Origin: Pleomorphochaeta sp.
GTDB lineage: Bacteria > Spirochaetota > Spirochaetia > Sphaerochaetales > Sphaerochaetaceae
Reading direction: 5' to 3'
Assembly (NCBI GenBank): GCA_028532815.1
Contig: JAQQAS010000023.1
Coordinates: 34,647-98,646, forward strand
Length of the DNA stretch: 64,000 nucleotides
Below are positions 53,828-62,558 of this stretch, piece by piece. Within the stretch, counting starts at the first letter, position 1; every line of letters starts with the position of its first letter. The position numbers were made by a program, and so were the translations under genes. Below the pieces are notes generated by a model. That model saw only the letters and a list, made by a program, of their open reading frames with translations, made no database searches and was not told where the DNA came from.

Positions 53828-53857
53828 ACAGTGCTTTCAACTTAATGAAAGCACTGT
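53828..53857 (-). promoter_or_regulatory. Intercistronic hairpin between tctC and tctB
   Basis: Perfect 12-bp stem ACAGTGCTTTCA / TGAAAGCACTGT with a 6-nt loop, 20 bp after the tctC stop codon and without a strong T-run. Same placement as the hairpins after the other two binding-protein genes. Confidence 0.75.
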
Positions 53858-53876
53858 AAGTATCAGTAGTAAAGAG

Positions 53877-54854
53877 TTAGTTATTATAACCAGCTTTTTC
53901 AATCATAGGTCCTAGTCCTTCATATTGACTAATCATGAAGTCTCCATATTCTTGACCAACACGGATTTTAATTCCAAAACCATTGGCATTCATGAAATCA
54001 ATAAATGTTTGACTATTAATAACTTGTTCTAATGCATCAGTTAATATTTCGACAACATAGTCAGGAGTCTCTAGTGGAACAGCAAAACCTCTCCAGGTAC
54101 CATAAGAACAATCGATTCCACTTTCTTTAGCTGTTGGAATGTTATCAAATTGAGGATTTCTTTCATCAGATAGAACTGCTAAAGTTTTTAAGCTACCACC
54201 CTCAACTTGAGGAGCAACTTCAGGGTAACTACAAGTTATAACATCAACATGGTCACCTAATAATTCTGTTATAGCAGGAGCAGCTCCTTTTGATGGAACA
54301 TATAATACCTTTGCAGGATCAACACCGGCTGCATCAAATAAAGCTAAGCGTGATAAGTCCCAAGCTGAACCAATAGCGCTACCTGAGAAAGTGAAGCTAC
54401 TAGCAGGTTTGCTTTTAATATCATCAAATAATTCACTTAATGTATTGTATTTCGAATCAGCTGATACAGTTACAGAAGCTGCATCTTCATTGAATTGAAG
54501 AAGTGGAATATATTCTGCTGGTGTTAAATCAGAGTATCCTAGATGTTTTAAAGCACAAATATCAAAAGTAACATTTGTAATTGTATAACCATCAGGTTTA
54601 GCATCAGCTCCAGCTTGGTGACCTACAGAACCATTACCGCCTGTCTTGTTAACTACATTTACAGGTTGACCTAATATTTTGGAAAGCTCATCAGCAACAA
54701 ATCTTGCTGTTCTGTCAGTACCACCACCAGCGGACCATGGACAAATAACTTGAATAGGTTTTGTTGGAAAGTCTTCAGCTTCAGTTTCACCTTGGGCAAA
54801 GGCAAAAAAACTAGATACAAATAAAACGGTTAATAAAAGTAATAATTTTTTCAT
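53877..54854 (-). CDS. tctC: Tripartite tricarboxylate transporter, substrate-binding protein TctC
   Basis: 325 residues from ATG 54854 (GGAG 6 nt upstream); an earlier in-frame ATG would start within the promoter and operator. Signal peptide ends FFAFAQGETEAE. FPTKPIQVICPWSAGGGTDRTARFVADEL, NKTGGNGSVGHQAGADAKPDGYT and GVDPAKVLYVPSKGAAPAITELLGDHVDV are the typical TctC/Bug-family motifs that grip a carboxylate. The specific acid is not readable from sequence. Confidence 0.93.
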   Translation of the reverse strand: MKKLLLLLTVLFVSSFFAFAQGETEAEDFPTKPIQVICPWSAGGGTDRTARFVADELSKILGQPVNVVNKTGGNGSVGHQAGADAKPDGYTITNVTFDICALKHLGYSDLTPAEYIPLLQFNEDAASVTVSADSKYNTLSELFDDIKSKPASSFTFSGSAIGSAWDLSRLALFDAAGVDPAKVLYVPSKGAAPAITELLGDHVDVITCSYPEVAPQVEGGSLKTLAVLSDERNPQFDNIPTAKESGIDCSYGTWRGFAVPLETPDYVVEILTDALEQVINSQTFIDFMNANGFGIKIRVGQEYGDFMISQYEGLGPMIEKAGYNN

Positions 54855-54868
54855 AATTTCTCCTTTTT

Positions 54869-54922
54869 TCGAAAATGTTTCGATTTCATAATTCATATTA
54901 CCACAGAAGTTCAAGGTGTCAA
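54869..54922 (-). promoter_or_regulatory. tctC promoter with palindromic operator
   Basis: On the minus strand TTGACA (54917-54922) and TAATAT (54895-54900) are 16 bp apart. Downstream of the -10, TCGAAA-ATG-TTTCGA (54869-54883) is a perfect palindrome placed to block transcription; the GntR regulator encoded upstream is the likely binder. A further inverted repeat (TTTATTTC/GAAATAAA) lies at 54999-55024. Otherwise 54923-55258 has no gene. Confidence 0.65.
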
Positions 54923-55258
54923 GAAAAAAATGGAAATTATTTTTATAAAATTAATAAAATAGTTAAATACATCTGATATATTTGTTATTAAAATTACATT
55001 TATTTCGAAAAATAGTGAAATAAAGCAACTGATTGGTTTATTTGTAACACTAATGTTTGATTGGATATTACTGATACTGCGATAGGGGTATATCAAAAGG
55101 TGCTATAATTAGATCTGTTTAATTATTTGGTTATTTTTGAATAGTATTTTGTTTTAGAAATATTGTGAATTTTATAACGTGTTATGATATAAAAAAAACA
55201 CTTATTAATAACAAATAAAAAGAAGTGAATTAATTTAGCAGATATTTATTTTATTAAA

Positions 55259-55966
55259 TTATTGTAAGAAAAGATTGTCTTCGTTTAAGTATTTTAAATG
55301 TTTTTGAAGTTCATGCAAAACTTCTATATCTTTGTCAACAAGGTATTTATAAATTTTTTCATGTCCCTTTTGTATAACTGGAATGTTGCCTTCGGTTAAT
55401 ACCATTTCTACTTCTCTAAGAGAAGGGGTTCTTATAATCTTATATATTTGGCAAATAATTTCATTGTTGGAAAGGGATACTATAAACTTATGAAATTCAT
55501 AGTCTGCTTTTAAAAATGCTCTCAAGTCACCAGAATACATACAGTCTCTCATTGTAATTAAAATGTCAGACATCTCAGTTATGTCTTTATTGGTCTCCCC
55601 AGATAAGTATTTTTTACATGAGTAAATTTCCAATAAAAGTCTCAGTTCTCCTAAATTCTTTACATCTTGTGGTTCTAAGAGAAGAAAATCAGAAAGACCA
55701 TTTGTTAAAAAGGCTTTAAAAAACTTTTCTATAGAGATTTCGTTTAAAATAATACCTCTTCCTTGTATAGCAGTTAGTAAACCAATACTAGAAAGTCTGT
55801 TTATAGCTTCTCGGACACTAGTTCTCCCAGTGTTAAATAAAGTGGATAATTCTTTTTCAGAGGGTAATTTGTCGCCTGGATTAATGTTGTTAGTTCTAAT
55901 ATATTCAATAATCTTGTGAGCTACTATAGCAGATTGCTTTTCATTTTCGTTGTTTGTTTTAGCCAT
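55259..55966 (-). CDS. GntR-family regulator, FadR/UxuR-type
   Basis: 235 residues. Winged HTH (residues about 12-75: IVAHKIIEYIRTNNINPGDKLPSEKELSTLFNTGRTSVREAINRLSSIGLL) followed by an all-helical FCD domain (LGELRLLLEIYS, DYEFHKFIVSLSNN) with metal/carboxylate-binding residues. FCD regulators sense sugar acids or other carboxylates, in keeping with the TctABC and DgoK genes on either side. Confidence 0.9.
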   Translation of the reverse strand: MAKTNNENEKQSAIVAHKIIEYIRTNNINPGDKLPSEKELSTLFNTGRTSVREAINRLSSIGLLTAIQGRGIILNEISIEKFFKAFLTNGLSDFLLLEPQDVKNLGELRLLLEIYSCKKYLSGETNKDITEMSDILITMRDCMYSGDLRAFLKADYEFHKFIVSLSNNEIICQIYKIIRTPSLREVEMVLTEGNIPVIQKGHEKIYKYLVDKDIEVLHELQKHLKYLNEDNLFLQ

Positions 55967-55996
55967 TATAAATTCCCTATTATTATTTGTTAAGTA

Positions 55997-56025
55997 ATTA
56001 TCTTTAATACCGAGAAATAAGTCAA
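55997..56025 (-). promoter_or_regulatory. Promoter of gntR-type gene
   Basis: Minus-strand TTGACT (56020-56025) and GATAAT (55997-56002) separated by 17 bp, 31 bp upstream of the GntR start codon. Confidence 0.6.
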
Positions 56026-56158
56026 GTTTACTTTAAGTTATATTTTATATTCATCTGTTTTATTTGAATAAACATTCAATTATTATGTGTATTTATTGAT
56101 ATTATAAAAAAAATTTTTATTTATTCCTGAATTTTATAAAATATTTCTTTATCTTTTG

Positions 56159-56219
56159 GAAAAAATTTCTTGACAAACGTATTTAATGGTTCTAACATAT
56201 GTTTATTAGAAAAAATTTC
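56159..56219 (+). promoter_or_regulatory. dgoK promoter flanked by repeated GAAAAAATTTC sites
   Basis: TTGACA (56170-56175) and TAACAT (56193-56198) are 17 bp apart. The 11-mer GAAAAAATTTC occurs just before the -35 (56159-56169) and just after the -10 (56209-56219), exactly 50 bp apart, and TTCTAA/TTAGAA form an inverted repeat around the -10. These are candidate sites for the RpiR and/or GntR regulators of the locus. Confidence 0.6.
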
Positions 56220-56235
56220 CAAAAAGTGAGGATTT

Positions 56236-57261
56236 ATGTATATATCATCAGTTGATTGTGGAACCACGAATTCAAGAGTTTATATCCTAGATGAATTTGG
56301 AGTTGTTAAAGGAAAAGGCAAATATCAAGTGGGTATAAGCGATGTTGCTAGAGAAAAATCAAATACTGTATTAAAGAAAGGTTTATCAATTGCTTTTGAT
56401 CAAGCAATTAAGCAAGCCAATATTGATTTAAAAGATTTAAAGTTTGTTTTATCTGCAGGGATGATTACCTCTGAGCTTGGATTATGTGAAGTTCCTCATT
56501 TACAAGCTCCTGTAGATATTAATGATTTAGCAGCTAATTTAGTTAAGACTAATATTAAGGACATTATTGATGTTAATATTCCTTGGTATTTTATACCTGG
56601 AATTAAAAATGATTTTGATTTGAATGATTCTTATGAGAACCAAATGGTTAAATTTGATTTTATGAGAGGCGAAGAAGTTCAAGCAATTGGGATGAGTGAT
56701 TCTTTAAAAGAAACTTCTCCTTTTACTCTTTGCATGCTTTCCTCTCATACTAAATTTGTTTCAGTTGATAAAAGTGGAAAAATTAAAGGTAGCTTAACGA
56801 CTCTTTCTGGTCAAATATATAGGGCTTTTATTGAATCAACTTCTATTGGTAAATCTGTGCTAGATGATGGTAGTCAAATACCTTTCAATTACTTTGATAA
56901 AGAAAAAATTGATTTTACTTACGATGTAACTAAGAATTCTGGGTTGTTGAGAGCGATGATGTTACCACGATTTTTAGATGTGTTAACTACTTCTAAATGG
57001 TATGAAAGATTATTAGTAATTGATGCAGCTATTGCAAGTGATGATTTAAATTGTCTTTCCCAAATAGATAATTTAGGTTTTTCTTTTAATGGACCAATTG
57101 TTCTAATTGGTAAAAAAAGTAGATGTGAAGTTTATAAGTATCTTTTAGAAAATAAGTTAAATTGGAAACAGGATGTTGAGATCATATCTGATTCAAACCA
57201 GATAGACAATTTTAATATACAAGGCGTTTATAAAATTGCAAAAAAAGCAAAATTAATATAA
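56236..57261 (+). CDS. dgoK: 2-dehydro-3-deoxygalactonokinase (DgoK-like)
   Basis: 341 residues. SSVDCGTTNSRVYILDEFGVV (phosphate loop), VLSAGMITSELGLCEVPHLQAPVDINDLA, WYFIPGIKND, FMRGEEVQAIG and LCMLSSHTKFVSVDKSGKI are typical of DgoK. It phosphorylates a 2-keto-3-deoxy sugar acid (KDGal) at C6. Followed 17 bp later by an aldolase that may split the product or act on the free keto acid. Confidence 0.92.
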   Translation: MYISSVDCGTTNSRVYILDEFGVVKGKGKYQVGISDVAREKSNTVLKKGLSIAFDQAIKQANIDLKDLKFVLSAGMITSELGLCEVPHLQAPVDINDLAANLVKTNIKDIIDVNIPWYFIPGIKNDFDLNDSYENQMVKFDFMRGEEVQAIGMSDSLKETSPFTLCMLSSHTKFVSVDKSGKIKGSLTTLSGQIYRAFIESTSIGKSVLDDGSQIPFNYFDKEKIDFTYDVTKNSGLLRAMMLPRFLDVLTTSKWYERLLVIDAAIASDDLNCLSQIDNLGFSFNGPIVLIGKKSRCEVYKYLLENKLNWKQDVEIISDSNQIDNFNIQGVYKIAKKAKLI

Positions 57262-57278
57262 TAATCGGAGGATAATAT

Positions 57279-58166
57279 ATGTTTAATTTTAAAATGAATG
57301 GTGTAGTTCCACCAATGGTGACACCATTTAAAGAAAATGGTGAATTGGATATCGAAAGTTTAAAAACTTTAGTTGGGTATTTAACAAATGAAGTTGATGG
57401 CTTATTTATAACTGGCTCTTATGGAGCTGGACCAATGATGACTGTTGAAGAAAGACAAAAAGTAGTTGAAACAACTATAAATGTCACTCAACATAAAATC
57501 CCAGTTATACCAATGGTTGGTTCAACAAATACAATTGAAGCAATTAAACTTGCAAAACATGCTCAAGAAGTAGGAGCAGATGCTGTGGCAGCTGTTGGTC
57601 CTTATTATTTTACACATAATGAAGGTGATGTTATTAGTTTTTATACTGATTTAGTTGAGTCAGTTGATATCCCTGTTTATTTATATAATAATCCAGGATT
57701 TCAAGGTTATGAAATTTCATTGGAAACTATTAAAGAATTGAAGAGAAGAGGTTTAGCCGGAGTAAAAGATGCAACTTTTAACATTTTAACTCACGCAACA
57801 TATCAGAGAGTTTTGGTGGATGATGATTTTGATCTTGCTCTTGGAACTGAAGCTATTTTTGCTCCTGCAAGTATTTTAGGTTGTAAAGCTTTTATCCCAG
57901 GCCTTGCTAATGCTTTTCCTGAAATAAATAAACAAATGTTTAATGAAGCAATGAGTGGAGACTATAAAGCTGCAAAGGAAACTCAATTTAAAATAAATAA
58001 AATGAGAGATATAATGTATTTAGCTAGATCAACACAACTTGCAATGTATGCAATGTTAGAGATTAGAGGGATAATTAAAGCCTATCCAAGAAAACCTTTT
58101 GTACCAGCAAGTGATACAGAGATTAAGAATATTAAACAAGCTTTAATTGATTTTAAAATGATTTAA
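57279..58166 (+). CDS. DHDPS/NAL-family aldolase (2-keto-3-deoxy acid aldolase-like)
   Basis: 295 residues, TIM barrel. GVVPPMVTPFKENGELD, LFITGSYGAGPMMTVEERQKVVE, PYYFTHNEGDVISFYTDLVESVDIPVYLYNNPG (catalytic Tyr) and GLAGVKDATFN (Schiff-base Lys). The substrate loop 'GSYGAGPMM' differs from DapA's usual GTTGE and suggests a sugar-acid substrate. No lysine-biosynthesis genes are nearby. It likely cleaves 2-keto-3-deoxy-gluconate or -galactonate type acids to pyruvate plus an aldehyde. Confidence 0.88.
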   Translation: MFNFKMNGVVPPMVTPFKENGELDIESLKTLVGYLTNEVDGLFITGSYGAGPMMTVEERQKVVETTINVTQHKIPVIPMVGSTNTIEAIKLAKHAQEVGADAVAAVGPYYFTHNEGDVISFYTDLVESVDIPVYLYNNPGFQGYEISLETIKELKRRGLAGVKDATFNILTHATYQRVLVDDDFDLALGTEAIFAPASILGCKAFIPGLANAFPEINKQMFNEAMSGDYKAAKETQFKINKMRDIMYLARSTQLAMYAMLEIRGIIKAYPRKPFVPASDTEIKNIKQALIDFKMI

Positions 58167-58174
58167 CTTTTATT

Positions 58175-58214
58175 AAGGATAACCTTTAAAATAATTAGTT
58201 TTTGGGTTATCCTT
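58175..58214 (+). terminator. Terminator between aldolase and RpiR genes
   Basis: Stem AAGGATAACC (58175-58184) / GGTTATCCTT (58205-58214), followed by TTATTT. Only 8 bp after the aldolase stop. Confidence 0.8.
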
Positions 58215-58264
58215 TTATTTGACTATAAATATAATTTAATACTAATTAAGAAATTGAGGTTAAA

Positions 58265-59125
58265 ATGGTTGCAAAAGGAAAATCTGTATTAAAGAGAATT
58301 GAATCAAAACATACAAAATTAACAAAAATTCAAAAAAAAATTGCTGACTATATTCTTTTGAATTTAAAAGAAGTTCCACACCTATCTATCTCCCAATTAG
58401 CAAAAAATTCAGGCTGTAGTAGTGAATCTGCTGTTGTTAGATTTTATCAAGCTTTAGAGTTTACAAGCTATCATGATTTTATATTAACTTTAACTGCAGA
58501 AATAGCAAAGCAATCTATTTTCCAAACATATTCTGAAATAATTCCTAATGATGATCCTCTTTCAATAAAGAACAAGGTAATTCAAGGTTCTATCCTAGCA
58601 TTTGAAGATAATTTAGCTAATTTAGATAATGATGAAGAAATTTCAAATGCTGTTAATGTATTAAGTAATGCAAAACGAATTTTCTTTTTTGGATATGGTG
58701 AATCTGGGTATTTATGTCAAAGCATGAAATTTAAATTTGTTAGGTTAGGATTTGATTGTTTTTATACAACAGATAGCCATATGAGTCCTTTTTATTTTTC
58801 TAGGTTTGAAAAAGGCGATGTAGTAGTTGCTATTTCAGATTCAGGAACTTCAAAAGATGTTATAATTGCACTTAGGGCCTCCCAAGGTATAGCTAAAAGA
58901 ATTGCTATCACAGGAACTCAAGATAACGAAGTTTCTCAATTAGCTGATATTTCTTTAATTACTGGAGTCGAGGAATCTAGATATAGAACTGATGGTATTT
59001 TTTCAAGACTTTTACAAAAAAGTATTATTGATATACTCTTTTTAGCTGTAGCAGCTAAATTAGGCGATTCCGCTCTTTCTAATCTTGAATTGAGTAAAAA
59101 ATCATTACGTTATTTGAAATCTTAG
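58265..59125 (+). CDS. RpiR-family transcriptional regulator, sugar-acid locus
   Basis: 286 residues. N-terminal HTH (ISQLAKNSGCSSESAVVRFYQALEFTSYHDF, about 40-70) and SIS domain (IFFFGYGESGYLCQSMKFKFVRLGFDC; VVAISDSGTSKDVIIALRAS). It resembles the RpiR at 7751-8608 in layout but is clearly a separate paralogue. Likely senses a phosphorylated keto-deoxy acid made by the adjacent kinase. Confidence 0.88.
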   Translation: MVAKGKSVLKRIESKHTKLTKIQKKIADYILLNLKEVPHLSISQLAKNSGCSSESAVVRFYQALEFTSYHDFILTLTAEIAKQSIFQTYSEIIPNDDPLSIKNKVIQGSILAFEDNLANLDNDEEISNAVNVLSNAKRIFFFGYGESGYLCQSMKFKFVRLGFDCFYTTDSHMSPFYFSRFEKGDVVVAISDSGTSKDVIIALRASQGIAKRIAITGTQDNEVSQLADISLITGVEESRYRTDGIFSRLLQKSIIDILFLAVAAKLGDSALSNLELSKKSLRYLKS

Positions 59126-59272
59126 CTTTTAGCTTATTTCGTTGTTTATTGATAAACCTAATTTTAATTGTCTACTTTTGAATATAATAATAGAAAATAA
59201 TATAATCCCAATTTATTTGTTGCTTAGAAATTGATGATTCTTTCTCTAGTCCTAGATTTTTTACAATCAACA

Positions 59273-60466
59273 TTAATTTTTTAAACAAGTAATTGGTACA
59301 ACAAATACTCCATCATCTCTTTTATAAGCATAATTAGTCCCTGTTAAAACCATTAAAAATGATGGTTTTTTCATTTTCTTTGTGTTAATTATGCTAGAAA
59401 GTTTTAATAAATTCTTTGCACCTTCATCTATTCTATTTTGATCAAATAGTTTTATTTCAATTAATCCATAATTTCCATTATCTAAGTGTATTATTGAATC
59501 AATTTTAAAACCCTTATTATCTCTAAAATGATATAATCTCCCATTTAAACTTTCAGCATAAATTCTCAAATCTCTAATACACATCGCTTCAAACAAGAAC
59601 CCAGCGGTTTTTAAATCATTCATTAAATCTATTGGGCCAATATCTAGAGCTGCTGTAGCAATGGATGGATCTACAAAGTATCTAGTAGGCTTTGTTCTTA
59701 TAGCTGAGGCTGAACGTAAATTCGGATTCCAAGCATTTAAATTTTCTACAATAAATAGTTTTTTCAAGGCTTCTATGTAAGAAGCAACTGTATCAGTACT
59801 TAAAGATTCAGGTTCATCATTTTGTATCATATCTTTTTTTATTTCGTTTAATGAAATAGTAGTTCCAATATTTCTAGATAATGAACGCATTAAAGAAATA
59901 ACACGATCCTCGCTTCTTTTGACGTTATCTACTTTAGACATATCTGAGTGAACAAGCATATCATAAAAGTTTTTTGACTGTGCTAAAGCAATTTCTGGTT
60001 TTTGATTAATTGCTTTAGGCCATCCGCCTCTACAAATTAAAAAAAATATATCTTCTAGGGTTTTATTTGTTTTTCCTTCTATAATATTCGGATTTGAAAA
60101 TAATTGTTTTATTGAAACCTCACCAGTTGAATCATTTGATTCAAAAAGAGACATAGTTCTCATCATTAAATATGTAATACGTCCAGCACCTGAATGCATT
60201 ATTTTATCAGAATCGGGAGGAGTTGCTGACCCTGTTAATATAAATTGGTTAAATTTATCTCTTTTATCAATTTCAAATTTAATTGAATCCCAAATAAATG
60301 GGATTATTTGCCACTCATCTATAAGTTTAGGAGTCTCACCTTTTAAAAAAAATGATGGATTTGCTTTAGCTAGATTAATATTTTGTTCTAAGTTTTGAGG
60401 GTCTTGCATAAATACAGTACTTTTTGCTAATTGTAAAGCTGTTGTTGATTTTCCATTATGGAAGTA
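59273..60466 (-). pseudogene. AAA/DUF4143 ATPase truncated in its Walker A motif by the RIT element
   Basis: Starting inside the motif, the minus strand reads YFHNGKSTTALQLAKSTVFM, then QDPQNLEQNINL. The Walker B-like segment KLIDEWQIIPFIWD, the sensor FILTGSATPP and the DUF4143 C-terminus with FKIDSIIHLDNGNYGLIEIKL are intact. The first Gly of the G-x4-G-K-S loop is missing: that codon (60467-60469) falls in the element's recombination repeat and reads AAG. The N-terminal 30-50 residues should lie past 64000. An internal ATG at 60409 could start a protein without the P-loop, which would not bind ATP normally. Confidence 0.88.
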
Positions 60467-60490
60467 CTTACATAATGAGAATTATGTAAG
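60467..60490. repeat. Junction palindrome at RIT left end (candidate recombination core)
   Basis: CTTACATAAT (60467-60476), spacer GAGA, ATTATGTAAG (60481-60490): perfect 10-bp arms, the form expected of a tyrosine-recombinase core site. The left arm is on the host-gene side, the right arm is the element's terminal repeat. Confidence 0.7.
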
Positions 60491-60567
60491 CATCTAGCTT
60501 ATGTAAGGTAACTTCAAAATAACGCTTTCTGCACACTATTTTTCCGAAATCACCTTACATAATAAAT
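60480..60567. repeat. RIT left terminal inverted repeat
   Basis: 88 nt, matching the reverse complement of 63913-64000 with about six mismatches and no gap. The outer 52 nt are identical. Inside it, TTATGTAAGGT and ACCTTACATAA form further inverted motifs, probably recombinase sites. Confidence 0.92.
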
Positions 60568-60571
60568 GTTT

Positions 60572-61597
60572 CTATTTAGAACAAAGATCTATTAGCCAGC
60601 CTTTCAAGTCCTTATCTGCTTGCCAATCAATCGAAGTTTCCTGAATAGGAATCTGTATTGCATTCTCAATTGCCCTCCGTTTCTGTTCAGAATCAATAGT
60701 AGCATACAACTCAGTGGTTGTTACTGATGAGTGACCAAGAAAATCCCTTATGTAAATCAAAGGAACTCCACTGCGCAAAAGGTGTACAGCCTTGCTATGT
60801 CTCAAGCTATGAGGAGATACTGGACCTGGAACAAATTCAGAAAGGCCATTTTCTTTCATCTTTTTAACATATTTGTCTAAGATGCCTGCAATCCCTACAC
60901 GAGTAAATTTCCCTCCTCTAGAATTAATAAATAGCAAAGAATCCTGATTACTGGGAAAACGATGCTTCTTTTCTGAAAGGAAAGAATTAATAATAGTAGC
61001 AGTAGTCGAACTAAGTGGTGTTGTCCTTGTTTTTCGACCTTTTCCAAATAAAGTTACAGTGGATGGAAGTTCTGTCCTGATATCTATTTCTGTGATGTCA
61101 ATCAATTCCTGTACTCTGGCAGCGGAATCATAAAGTAGTACAAGAATTGCACGGTCTCTCCTTCCAATCCATGTTGAAATATCCGGCATGCTCAGAAGCT
61201 TCTCTGTACCCTCAGGAGAGAAGTATAGTAATGATTTTTGGCTTGTCCTTTTCTGTGGAATAGCAGCAATTTGTTGGCAAAGCATTAGGTTCTCCGGTGA
61301 TTTGGTCGCCACGTAGGCGAAAAAGGATTTCAATGCAGCCAGTCGCTGATTTCTTGTTGAAATACAACAATTGCGCTCTTTCTCAATCCAATCAAGGAAG
61401 GAAAATACTCTTTCCTGTGAAATGTCCTTCATCTGAAGCCTATCTGGCTTTATGCCAAATATAGATGAGTAATATTCAAGAAAAAGAACAAAGCTGGTTC
61501 TGTACGAGTCTATTGTATTTGTGCTTAGGTTTCTCTGACCTGGCAGATACTTTGAGAAAAAGGTTGTCATTAGCAGTGAGAAATTATTTATTTTCAT
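60572..61597 (-). CDS. Tyrosine recombinase, third of the RIT trio
   Basis: 341 residues from ATG 61597 (GGAG 9 nt upstream; overlapping the preceding gene by 14 bp). N-terminal SAM-like DNA-binding domain (LSTNTIDSYRTSFVLFLEYY). Catalytic domain has AARVQELIDI (Arg I), SPHSLRHSKAVHLL (HxxR), LGHSSVTTTELYATID (His/Tyr nucleophile). All catalytic residues are present. Longer readings from upstream in-frame starts would lie wholly inside the second gene. Confidence 0.92.
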   Translation of the reverse strand: MKINNFSLLMTTFFSKYLPGQRNLSTNTIDSYRTSFVLFLEYYSSIFGIKPDRLQMKDISQERVFSFLDWIEKERNCCISTRNQRLAALKSFFAYVATKSPENLMLCQQIAAIPQKRTSQKSLLYFSPEGTEKLLSMPDISTWIGRRDRAILVLLYDSAARVQELIDITEIDIRTELPSTVTLFGKGRKTRTTPLSSTTATIINSFLSEKKHRFPSNQDSLLFINSRGGKFTRVGIAGILDKYVKKMKENGLSEFVPGPVSPHSLRHSKAVHLLRSGVPLIYIRDFLGHSSVTTTELYATIDSEQKRRAIENAIQIPIQETSIDWQADKDLKGWLIDLCSK

Positions 61598-62558
61598 GGT
61601 TTTTTTCTCCTTCAAGAACCCATCCGAACTTGCCAGTGAATTTGTCTGTGACGTTCGCATGCATCTCTTTTGTCATGCGAAGATATTTTTCTGTACTTTT
61701 TAATCCTGTATGTCCCATGTAGATGGAAAGCCCTTGAAGTAGCGCATCCATTTGTCTTCCTTCAGAAAAACCACGATTAAGAACCATAACCGCATAGCTA
61801 TGTCTCAAATCATGTAGACGAGGCCCCTTGCCTCTTCCTCCATGTTTAATTCCAGATTTCCAAAGCGCTTTACGAAAGACCGAATAGATAGTTGATTTGT
61901 GATATGGTTTCCCATACACATTAGGGAAAAGAAAGTCAGTGTATGGATATCCCTTGAAACAAGCAGCCATCTGTTCTGAATAATGCTTTAACCGCTCGTT
62001 TATAGATTCAGCTATAGGTATGAATCGTTCTCTGTTGTTCTTTGTCGTAACAAGCTTTATGACTCCAGTTTCTGGATTGTAATCAGCTTTATTTATTGCC
62101 AATGCCTCTGAAATCCTCAACCCACTCCCAATCAATAGTCTAAAAAGCACTGGGTAAACAAGACTCGCATTGGTCGAAACTCCTTCCATGCATTGAATAT
62201 CTACGTGAGAAAGAATCAATCCAAGTTCTTCTTTGCTAAATATATAAGGTTTGTATGTGCTATCTTTGTATGGAACGTAATGCTTGGGAATGGTGATTGT
62301 ATCATATCCCATTCGATGCATATAAATGCTCAATGACCGAATTTGAGAGATTCTGTTGAATCTGGTTCTTTCAGACTCACAAGGTAATACCTCTGCCCAT
62401 TTTTCAAGTGTTTTCTCTGACAGTATAGGCCTCCCATAGTCAATTTGGGCTTGCAACTTCACAATTCTATTCATTCGCTGCCGGTAATCTACATCCTTGA
62501 ACCCGAGAGCCGAGCGTTCTTTCAAATAATCATCAACTATTTGGCTAAATGTTTTCAT
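61584..62558 (-). CDS. Tyrosine recombinase, second of the RIT trio
   Basis: 324 residues. SGLRISEALAI (Arg I), VTTKNNRERFIPI (Lys beta-hairpin), RLHDLRHSYAVMVL (HxxR) and MGHTGLKSTEKYLRM (His and Tyr). Overlaps the first gene by 14 bp. Intact. Confidence 0.93.
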   Translation of the reverse strand: MKTFSQIVDDYLKERSALGFKDVDYRQRMNRIVKLQAQIDYGRPILSEKTLEKWAEVLPCESERTRFNRISQIRSLSIYMHRMGYDTITIPKHYVPYKDSTYKPYIFSKEELGLILSHVDIQCMEGVSTNASLVYPVLFRLLIGSGLRISEALAINKADYNPETGVIKLVTTKNNRERFIPIAESINERLKHYSEQMAACFKGYPYTDFLFPNVYGKPYHKSTIYSVFRKALWKSGIKHGGRGKGPRLHDLRHSYAVMVLNRGFSEGRQMDALLQGLSIYMGHTGLKSTEKYLRMTKEMHANVTDKFTGKFGWVLEGEKNHENK

